From: Planctomycetota bacterium | GTDB taxonomy: Bacteria; Planctomycetota; Phycisphaerae; WQYP01 | Length of the DNA: 7,816 bases | Direction of reading: 5' to 3' | NCBI GenBank assembly: GCA_021816165.1 | Contig: JAKAYZ010000073.1 | Span: 1 to 7,816, forward strand | In this document: in pieces, positions 1 to 5,762 of the stretch | How the letters are laid out: each line of letters starts with the position of its first letter | Numbering within the stretch: position 1 is the stretch's first letter | The notes under the pieces: generated by a model | Told to the model about the DNA's origin: nothing | The model's input: the letters and a program-made list of their open reading frames with translations, nothing else | The model's database searches: none | Position numbers and translations under genes: made by a program

Positions 1-803
1 GCTGCCCGGATAATTATGGGGATTCGGACTGGGTCGCTTATCACCTTCTTGCCCCGCGTTAGCGCAATTTCGATGGTGTGGGACCCGCTGGCGCTCCGAC
101 GTAGGAACGCCCAAAGGCCGGTTCCTCTGGGCATCGGCTGCCAAGAACGCCTTATTCGCCTCGTAAAGTCGGAATTCCAAGATTTGGGGTGGCGTGTGGG
201 GAGGCTGCGCCAGTGCTTAATCCCCCTTTCGGGCCTTGCGCCGTTGCTCGAGGTGGCCATCCGCAAAAACCCAAAGCAAAGGTACTGGTGGCGGCTGGTA
301 TCGACGGCATATTCCGTCAGCACTTTGGGGAACCGGCATAGCCAGCGCGGCTTGCCATGCGAATAGACAGCAATGCCATCCACGCGAGGCCTGAGTTGCA
401 GCCAAAGGAGAAGAATGGAAAGCCGGCTAGCTCCGCTTTTTCCACGTGTCGGGCTCAAAACTGCGAAAGCAGTCGCCATTCTCGGACGGGAAAGATCCGC
501 AGGTGCCGCGTGCTCGACAAAATCACAGGCATTTTTCAACTGCAGTAGCACGGCTGCATAGGCCTTGTGCGCCGCCTCGCCGTCGCCGAAGAGACCGTAA
601 AACTGGCGGGATTCGCCACGGTTCACCCTCAATATTTTCACCAAATCCGCGGCGGCTTTACGCATTTTTCTGTTCGCTTCGCCAGCGGCCTTGCGGTTCC
701 CGCTCACGGCTGAATCCCCAGGCTTTTTCAAGGCTGCCGAAGCGACAGACGTCGAAGCGACCCCTGCGACAAGCACTATTGAGAGCATGGCGGCTGCCTT
801 CAT
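1..803 (-). CDS. Secreted protein of unknown function, 3' end outside window (partial)
   Basis: An open frame runs from ATG at 803-801 to the window edge with no stop: 267 complete codons plus two bases. The start is well supported. A GGGGAG-type ribosome binding site lies at 816-810, and the ATG overlaps the stop of the upstream RHS gene (ATGA), so the two are probably translationally coupled. Residues 1-23 form a clear signal peptide: two N-terminal Met/Lys, a hydrophobic core LSIVLVAGVA, and a small-residue ASA cleavage region. The mature part begins with a Lys/Arg/Ala-rich, probably helical segment (about 25-95). I do not recognise a family. The last 25 or so residues (SGSHTIEIALTRGKKVISDP) resemble the final strands of a bacterial Ig-like domain. 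The segment before them reads poorly in this frame and better in another one, so a frameshift is possible. Because it directly follows an RHS tip gene, an exported immunity or partner protein is possible, but this is inference only. Confidence 0.6.
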   Translation of the reverse strand, partial: MKAAAMLSIVLVAGVASTSVASAALKKPGDSAVSGNRKAAGEANRKMRKAAADLVKILRVNRGESRQFYGLFGDGEAAHKAYAAVLLQLKNACDFVEHAAPADLSRPRMATAFAVLSPTRGKSGASRLSILLLWLQLRPRVDGIAVYSHGKPRWLCRFPKVLTEYAVDTSRHQYLCFGFLRMATSSNGARPERGIKHWRSLPTRHPKSWNSDFTRRIRRSWQPMPRGTGLWAFLRRSASGSHTIEIALTRGKKVISDPVRIPIIIRA

Positions 804-1636
804 TGCGTGCCTCCCCGGAGGACCTTCTGATCTGCGTAGTAGTACATGTGGGGCAGTTGCCACGCTATCGTATAGCTGCCGGCGGGGCTATCGAGATAAC
901 CGGTTGTTTGGTGGGACCAATTGGGCACCCGCACCCATTGGTGGTGTGTAACCCATTGAGGCTTTTCGCAGTGTCGCCAAAGAATGGGGAACGAGGGACT
1001 CCATACGCTCACATCTTGGTACTGCTGGTATTTTACCCGCACCCAAACCGCCCAGCCCGTGTTGCGGGCATCTTTGTTCAGGTTCCACGCACCCCTGAGG
1101 TCGGATTTCATAAGATCATTGATACTTTCACTCATCGAATCAAGAATCTTTGTCGTCTCATATTTGCTGAGAAAGGAACTAAATTCACGGTTTGCGTCGG
1201 CCATCGCCCCCTCGTCCTTGGATGCCATGGCCTCAAAGCAGGCCTCAACATCGTCGGTCCCCTCTGCTAAATCGCTGAGGGCCTCGGGCAGGCCGGCGAT
1301 GGCCGTTATCGCGCCCATGTCCGCCACGGCCCGCTGCTCGGTGTGAATGAGGCCGGGGGAGGAATGGCGGGTCGTGGGCCGGAGCGCGAAGGTGTTGCCG
1401 ACAATCCGCCGCTGGCCCAGCTTGGCCAGTCCCGCCGCATCCACATTCCCTACCGGGCTGCTTTGGACGTAGGCGTAAAGGTTGATTCCGCCTTGGTAAC
1501 CGATCGGGTCGCGAGTAAGCCAGCGGCCTAATGTCGGCAAATAATACCGGTTCCGCACATAATAATTCTGCGTTTCGGCATCAGCGTTGTAGCTGCCACC
1601 GCCCGTGAGAACTCTATTTTCAGCAAATGTAACCAT
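800..1636 (-). CDS. Orphan RHS-core protein with unrecognised C-terminal domain (RHS-1)
   Basis: This 278-residue protein begins directly in the RHS repeat-associated core: residues 20-32 read ADAETQNYYVRNR, followed by YY, LGRWLTRDPIGYQGG, INLYAYV and VDAAGL at 65-70. In family members this core ends the long RHS shell and precedes a variable, often toxic, C-terminal domain released by Asp-dependent self-cleavage. Here both core Asp positions (RDP and VD) remain, but the usual DPxGL has become DAAGL. Everything upstream of the core (the YD repeats) is missing. An in-frame TGA four codons before the ATG shows this is a separate short gene. Residues 72-278 are unlike the tail of the other RHS gene: an Ala/Glu/Asp-rich helical part (about 95-165) followed by a Trp/His/Tyr-rich end (VWVRVKYQQY, then WVTHHQWVRVPNW). 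I do not recognise this tail. No signal peptide is seen. A candidate promoter lies at 1670-1698 and the next gene overlaps by ATGA. It could be a polymorphic-toxin tip or an inert remnant. Confidence 0.82.
   Translation of the reverse strand: MVTFAENRVLTGGGSYNADAETQNYYVRNRYYLPTLGRWLTRDPIGYQGGINLYAYVQSSPVGNVDAAGLAKLGQRRIVGNTFALRPTTRHSSPGLIHTEQRAVADMGAITAIAGLPEALSDLAEGTDDVEACFEAMASKDEGAMADANREFSSFLSKYETTKILDSMSESINDLMKSDLRGAWNLNKDARNTGWAVWVRVKYQQYQDVSVWSPSFPILWRHCEKPQWVTHHQWVRVPNWSHQTTGYLDSPAGSYTIAWQLPHMYYYADQKVLRGGTQ
810..816 (-). promoter_or_regulatory. Ribosome binding site of the secreted-protein gene
   Basis: Minus-strand GGGGAGG lies 6 nt before the ATG at 803, inside the last codons of the RHS-1 gene. 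It fixes the start of the downstream gene and supports coupled translation through the ATGA overlap. Confidence 0.65.
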
Positions 1637-1651
1637 TGCGTGGACTCAATA
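1424..1651 (-). repeat. RHS-core direct repeat, copy 1
   Basis: This segment encodes residues 1-71 of RHS-1 plus about 15 bp upstream. It aligns without indels to 6339-6566 at a constant offset of 4915 bp. By eye about 85% of bases agree, and 58 of 71 encoded residues agree. Identity is lost at the codon after GLA on one side and shortly before the in-frame TGA upstream of the ATG on the other. It is the shared block to which two unrelated tails are attached, and it could support recombination between the two genes. Confidence 0.85.
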
Positions 1652-1669
1652 AATTAGCAATCCTCCTTC

Positions 1670-1698
1670 ATTCTACTGGGGTCGCGCCGAGGAGCCAA
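1670..1698 (-). promoter_or_regulatory. Candidate sigma70-type promoter of RHS-1
   Basis: On the minus strand TTGGCT (1698-1693) is followed after 17 bp by TAGAAT (1675-1670). This is 4/6 and 5/6 matches to the -35 and -10 consensus. The -10 box ends 34 bp before the ATG. The boxes sit at exactly the same offset from the start codon as those upstream of the second RHS gene, which makes chance less likely. Confidence 0.45.
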
Positions 1699-1768
1699 CA
1701 CGCCGCCGCAGCGTTTCAAGTTGCCGTCATCTCCCAAACTGCCCAGGCGCGATACCAAGCCGACCGAT

Positions 1769-3004
1769 TTACTCATAGCCGAGTTCGCGACACGTCTGCA
1801 GCACCGTCTGCCGCGTTTCATCACCATCTGGCAGGGCGGCTTTTATGGTGGACACCACACGGGCGAATGCATCGGCTGTCGCCTGCACGTCGCCCGATCC
1901 GTGCTCCGAAGCCTCCATTTCCTTCGGCGCAGTGATGGCCGACCGGGGGCCGGAGCCCGCGGCACGGTACAATATTGATAACACCTTCAAAAGCTCGGTA
2001 AGGGCCGCATCAAAACGACCCTGCTTGCAGAGTGATGCAGCGAGATTCACCAAGGTGGCGGCAATCTCTTTCTCGTCGGCGGGCACCAACCGGCGCTGAA
2101 TCTCCTCCTGTGTCCGAAACGCGGCCTCGGCCTTGGCGGCCTGGCCGAGCGAAAGGTAACACTGGCCCAGCCGGCCAAAACTTTCCGACCGAATCCGCTG
2201 CGCCGCAGCGCCCATGGCGGTGACCTCCGCTTCCGCGAGGGATTTTTCCAGCCACCCGATGGCGGCCTGAATTTCGCCCACGGCTTGGGCCAGTTCCGCC
2301 ATCAAGCTGAACTCGGCAGAGGATACCTTCGGCGGCAGGCCACGCCGGCAGATGGCGGAATAGTCCGTCTTGGCTCCCGCCGAATCACCCTTTGCCGCTT
2401 TCGCCAGGGCGAGCCTGAGCCTGACGGTTTGGCCCGCCGTGCCCCTCCGCCTTTTCAGAAGTCGGCGAAAACTGCGTTCGCCGGCGTCGTAATGGCCAGC
2501 TTTAAAGCACGCAATGCCAAGCAACTCAAGGCCGGCGGCACACAGCCTGCGCACCAACCCAAGTGATTTGAGATTGCCGTTTGCCACGTTGCGCCATATC
2601 TCGAATTTCAGTAACCTGGTCGGCGTTCCGTCGGAGGTGAAGAATGGTGAAAGCTCGTCTATGGCTTGTTTGTACTCTTTCGTGGCAAGCAGCCACCGCG
2701 ATCGGGTGACCGCTACCAGAAGCAGGATGGACAGGGGTAAAAAATCGTTGGCCGGGGCAACTTCGATCGCCCCAAGCACCACGCCCGCTTCGCCCTGCCG
2801 ACCGGTCTGCACCAGCACCCCGGCGAGATTAGCCTCTGCCATACACCTTATTGCGGGCTTGGTACGACTTCCAGCCTCATCGGCAAGAACCAGGGCGGCT
2901 CGCAGACGCGTTTCGGCCTTTTCCGTATTTCCTGCATCGAGGCTTGCGTCAGCAAGCTCGATATATTCCAAGATGTCTGCGTTGATGCCTCTGAGGTAGG
3001 CCAT
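1769..3004 (-). CDS. TPR-repeat protein (TPR-1)
   Basis: This is a 411-residue helical-repeat protein. I chose the ATG at 3004: GGGGAG at 3015-3010 lies 5 nt upstream and the paralog at 4430-5674 has nearly the same length. The open frame continues to a GTG at 3091, but that would overlap the upstream gene by 85 bp. TPR-like helix pairs are visible through the protein, for example LADASLDAGNTEKAETRLRA near residues 17-36, LLGIACFKAGHYDAGERSFR in the middle, and LGQCYLSLGQAAKAEAAF and NLAASLCKQGRFDAALTELL near the end. It ends QTCRELGYE, almost the same as the other TPR protein. There is no signal peptide or membrane segment, so it is probably a cytoplasmic protein-binding scaffold. The last repeat contains a Gly/Ser/Pro-rich stretch (GSGPRSAITAPKEMEASEHG) where the paralog has a regular TPR helix, so that unit is degenerate. 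It starts 2 nt after the membrane-protein gene and is surely in the same transcript. The partner is unknown. Confidence 0.87.
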   Translation of the reverse strand: MAYLRGINADILEYIELADASLDAGNTEKAETRLRAALVLADEAGSRTKPAIRCMAEANLAGVLVQTGRQGEAGVVLGAIEVAPANDFLPLSILLLVAVTRSRWLLATKEYKQAIDELSPFFTSDGTPTRLLKFEIWRNVANGNLKSLGLVRRLCAAGLELLGIACFKAGHYDAGERSFRRLLKRRRGTAGQTVRLRLALAKAAKGDSAGAKTDYSAICRRGLPPKVSSAEFSLMAELAQAVGEIQAAIGWLEKSLAEAEVTAMGAAAQRIRSESFGRLGQCYLSLGQAAKAEAAFRTQEEIQRRLVPADEKEIAATLVNLAASLCKQGRFDAALTELLKVLSILYRAAGSGPRSAITAPKEMEASEHGSGDVQATADAFARVVSTIKAALPDGDETRQTVLQTCRELGYE

Positions 3005-3006
3005 CT

Positions 3007-4272
3007 TTACTCCCCGCTCGTCGCAAGATTTGACCAGCGGCCCAGGTTTTTCCCGCCCGATGTGCGTCCGTCGGTGAGGATGCAACTCCACATAAAAGCG
3101 GCGGCAGCTTCCATATCGCCCCGGCCCTCGAACGCCCGTACCGGGAGGAATATCGGTTCACCGGTCAGGTCATCGTTATGGTTGAGCGCAATCCCGCCGG
3201 CATCTGTGGTCAGGCCCTTGATCTTATGCCATGGAATTCTCAAACCGCAGCCACTCTCCGGAATGCTGATGTGAAGCCCTTGGCTGTTAATCCGCACCGC
3301 AAACACCGCGCATAGCGTGCGCGAGGCATCCTGCGATCTCCTTGCAGACCTTACCTTACGGTAACGCCACCACCAGAGCGCGGCACCCGCCTCGCCACGG
3401 ATGACGAAGAACACGCCCCAAAATACGGCCCACGCCGCGAGAAGCCCAAGGGCCGCCGGCGATAGCGGCACTGCGGCAATTAACAGCAACAGCGGCACCA
3501 TGCAGGGAAGCGCCAATGTATTGGCAACCAGCCTCCTGTCATTAACCAACTTGGCCCGCATGGCGGTCTGCAAATCGTAAACCGTCCGCGCAAACCGGAT
3601 CGTGATGCCGCCCTGCGGTGTTTGTTGGGGTCCGCTGGATGCGGCGTCGGCCACGCCGCACACGCCCGCTGCCGAGGCGGACAGCGCCGCGACGAATGAC
3701 TCCATTTCGGCCTCCGTCGCAAATGCCCGCATTGGGACGTACAACGGAAAGCGCCGCATCGGTGCCCTGAGGCTTATCACGATCCCGTGAGGATGAGAGC
3801 GAACCTCGCCCGCCAGTTGGCGCGGTATGGCGGCCACTTGGCCATCGACATCCGCCAGCACCTGGGTATCCTTAATTTCCAGCCGCCATTTACCCACTGG
3901 CAGACGCCGGGCCCCAACCAAACCTGCGGCCACGCCCGAAAGCGGACGCCGCCGCAGGATCGCTGCGGCAAATGAGAGCCACGGCCGGTTAAAAAGCCCC
4001 ACGAGCCACCACCAGCCCCCCAACAGGATCGCCGGGATTGCCAAGCTCTCCGCCCAGTCCAAGCCGTAAGTCCAATGCGCCGTTTTAGAAAGCCCTTCGC
4101 CCGCGCTGAACTTGCTCGAAAACGTCACCATGGCCGCGAGGCTGGCAATGGCCGCAACCAACAGCCCCCGCGTTACCGTAAATGCCAGCAGAGTAGCCCA
4201 TTTCCGCCGCAGGAGCGTTGCCTCCGTAAAATATAATTGATCTATTGAGGTGACGTTATAATTTATTTCCAC
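3007..4272 (-). CDS. Membrane protein with two tandem YcxB-like units
   Basis: This is a 421-residue protein with a GTG start at 4272; no in-frame ATG lies nearby and the SD is weak (GGGATGG). It appears to be an internal duplication. Unit one (about 2-197) has a short polar N-terminus (INYNVTSIDQLYFTEATLL), two membrane segments (about 27-49 and 72-94), and a beta-rich soluble part that ends PLYVPMRAFATEAEMESFV. Unit two (about 222-397) repeats the plan: ITIRFARTVYDLQTAMRA, two membrane segments (about 250-267 and 271-291), then a beta domain with IPESGCGLRIPWHKIKGL, ending PIFLPVRAFEGRGDMEAAA. The W-x-x-I-x-x-L and P-x-R-x-F signatures suggest the YcxB-like C-terminal (PH-like) family. That family usually has one such unit of about 150-180 residues. 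It is probably an inner-membrane protein with both PH-like domains in the cytoplasm. Molecular function is unknown. It leads a two-gene operon with TPR-1. An immunity or sensor role beside the RHS genes is inference. Confidence 0.85.
   Translation of the reverse strand: MEINYNVTSIDQLYFTEATLLRRKWATLLAFTVTRGLLVAAIASLAAMVTFSSKFSAGEGLSKTAHWTYGLDWAESLAIPAILLGGWWWLVGLFNRPWLSFAAAILRRRPLSGVAAGLVGARRLPVGKWRLEIKDTQVLADVDGQVAAIPRQLAGEVRSHPHGIVISLRAPMRRFPLYVPMRAFATEAEMESFVAALSASAAGVCGVADAASSGPQQTPQGGITIRFARTVYDLQTAMRAKLVNDRRLVANTLALPCMVPLLLLIAAVPLSPAALGLLAAWAVFWGVFFVIRGEAGAALWWWRYRKVRSARRSQDASRTLCAVFAVRINSQGLHISIPESGCGLRIPWHKIKGLTTDAGGIALNHNDDLTGEPIFLPVRAFEGRGDMEAAAAFMWSCILTDGRTSGGKNLGRWSNLATSGE
3010..3015 (-). 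promoter_or_regulatory. Ribosome binding site deciding the start of TPR-1
   Basis: Minus-strand GGGGAG, overlapping the last codons of the membrane-protein gene, lies 5 nt before the ATG at 3004. It favours that start over the in-frame GTG at 3091. Confidence 0.6.
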
Positions 4273-4429
4273 TATTCCATCCCGGCCATTGTTTCCAACG
4301 TGTTCCAGCCGCTGAAAATGCGGCGACTGTCAGCCAGTTTCGGCGCTGAAGCTGCCAAACATCTTACCGAAGAAGCGCGGACTTTTACCGCCGCATCAAG
4401 CCGTCCCCCCCGTGCGGTACACCCCAGCG
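4273..4429. other. 157-bp gap between the TPR-2 and membrane-protein genes
   Basis: I see no gene here on the minus strand and no convincing promoter pair. A small hairpin with a 5-bp stem, GCCGC / GCGGC, sits at 4308-4324 with a 7-nt loop. It has no T-run after it, so I do not call it a terminator. A seven-C run lies near 4404-4411. Confidence 0.4.
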
Positions 4430-5674
4430 TCATTCATAACCCAGTTCGCGACACGCCTGCAACACCTTCTGCCGTGCTACGTCGCCTTCCGGCAGGGCAG
4501 TTTTTGCAATTGACACGGCCCGAGAGAAGGCCTCCGCAGCCGCTTGCGTATTGCCGAGTTTATGCTGGGCAATACCGATGTTCTTGTAAATCGAAGCAAT
4601 CAGCCCTTGATCCGCGTTTGCAACGGCTTGGCCCACCGCTAATGCCTCGTTCAACAGTTGAAGCGCACTCTCATAATGCCCTTGGTCACGCTGGGCCACC
4701 GCGATATTGTTCATGGCGTATGCCCTTGATATGCTGCGATCGGCCCCAGGAAGCTCAAGTACTTCCAATTCCTGCCGAAAGACGGCCTCCGCCAGCGCCG
4801 GCTCCCCGGCCGAAAGGCAGGCATGCCCCAGTGGGGCCATAACTGCGTCGACGCTCGGGGCAACTTTTTTTGGAGCCTCGCGGGCCTGATCCCGCGCCCC
4901 GGCAATCGCCATTTCGGCCCATTTTTTTCCGGTCGCCTTTTCCCCCAATTTGAAGGCCAATTCCGCAGCCGCGGCCGTAAAGACGAGGTCTGCGTTTTGC
5001 CGGCTGGCCAGATTCTCCAACTCGGAGAGCGCCGCCCTCGCGGCTTCGACATTCCCTGCCATCAACTCCGATTTACCGAGCAAGGACAATACCATCCACT
5101 CCTTCCACACCTCCGTGGTTCTCCCTTCTTGGGCGCGGTACCGCCGAATGGTTTTTGCGGCGTCGCCATAACGCCCGAGGGCATGGTAGGCGAAGCCCAA
5201 ATATGGGAGCAGCCACACCACCAAGGATTCCAATTGGGACTCGGGCCTGGTACCCAGGGGGCTTGCGCCCTCCAGACGGCCTGCGGCGGGATAGACGACC
5301 GGCTCTAACTCGCGGACGATGTCCGCATTCCGATGGTCGGCAAAATAAAGACAACACCGATAATACAGCATCGTCATTCGATTCGCAGGCGTAAGGTCGC
5401 TTGCAGAAGCGTATTTCCCGATGCCTTCAAGTATTTTCGCCGCATCGGCATTGTTCGAGCCATCTATGAGGCTTCCGGCCAATTTGATCGCGGCTGCCGC
5501 CCTGATCCCAGGCTTTACCCGATGCTCGGCACCGCTGGCGAGGTCGAAGGCGCGGCGGGCGAATCTCTCCGCCCCGGGTTGATCTCGGGCCGCCGACGCT
5601 CTGTTTGCATCTGCAATCAGACGCAGGACGAGTTGCTCCTCCGTCGCTTGCCTTTGTCTGGGCCTGAAAAACAA
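4430..5674 (-). CDS. TPR-repeat protein (TPR-2), paralog of TPR-1
   Basis: This is a helical TPR protein that follows RHS-2. The open frame reaches a TTG at 5761, 1 nt after the RHS-2 stop, but that start has no SD and its first 29 residues look unlike protein. I prefer the TTG at 5674: GGAG lies 8 nt upstream (5686-5683) and the 414-residue product matches the 411-residue paralog. The start remains uncertain. The two proteins align along their length: KPGIR versus KPAIR near residue 50, LGFAYHALGRYGDAAKTIRR versus LGIACFKAGHYDAGERSFRR in the middle, and identical endings CRELGYE. Three good TPR units are visible near the C-terminus: LGHACLSAGEPALAEAVF, NNIAVAQRDQGHYESALQLL and NIGIAQHKLGNTQAAAEAF. 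The pattern resembles the 42-residue TPR_12 type. No signal peptide or membrane segment is seen. It probably binds another protein. Being first after RHS-2, it could be that gene's cognate partner, but no sequence signature shows this. Confidence 0.86.
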   Translation of the reverse strand: MFFRPRQRQATEEQLVLRLIADANRASAARDQPGAERFARRAFDLASGAEHRVKPGIRAAAAIKLAGSLIDGSNNADAAKILEGIGKYASASDLTPANRMTMLYYRCCLYFADHRNADIVRELEPVVYPAAGRLEGASPLGTRPESQLESLVVWLLPYLGFAYHALGRYGDAAKTIRRYRAQEGRTTEVWKEWMVLSLLGKSELMAGNVEAARAALSELENLASRQNADLVFTAAAAELAFKLGEKATGKKWAEMAIAGARDQAREAPKKVAPSVDAVMAPLGHACLSAGEPALAEAVFRQELEVLELPGADRSISRAYAMNNIAVAQRDQGHYESALQLLNEALAVGQAVANADQGLIASIYKNIGIAQHKLGNTQAAAEAFSRAVSIAKTALPEGDVARQKVLQACRELGYE

Positions 5675-5682
5675 ATAGGTTT

Positions 5683-5686
5683 CTCC
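5683..5686 (-). promoter_or_regulatory. Ribosome binding site supporting the TTG start of TPR-2
   Basis: GGAG on the minus strand, 8 nt before the TTG at 5674, is the only SD-like sequence near any possible start of this gene. The TTG at 5761 and the GTG near 5703 lack one. Confidence 0.4.
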
Positions 5687-5762
5687 AACGGTGATGGCCA
5701 CCCTGGGCTTTGCCTGCCGGGCAGAGGCGGCACACCAGAAGGACGGCCGGCCATCAGCCAAC

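Noticed and set aside
16..366. 116-codon plus-strand open frame at the left edge
   Set aside because: It is antisense to the open minus-strand gene with signal peptide and SD. Composition is Arg-rich and no recognisable family is seen. Because the minus-strand gene is itself odd here, this rejection is not absolute.
446..1270. 274-codon plus-strand open frame
   Set aside because: It is antisense to both the secreted gene and RHS-1, is Arg/Pro-rich, and has no good ribosome binding site.
801..1642. Shared 9-mer CACGCAATG at the start codons of RHS-1 and the secreted gene
   Set aside because: Identity does not extend beyond nine bases on either side, so it is probably chance.
5675..5761. Start of TPR-2 at the TTG at 5761
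   Set aside because: No SD, and the extra 29 residues have no counterpart in the paralog. The TTG at 5674 with GGAG gives a matching length. It is not excluded.
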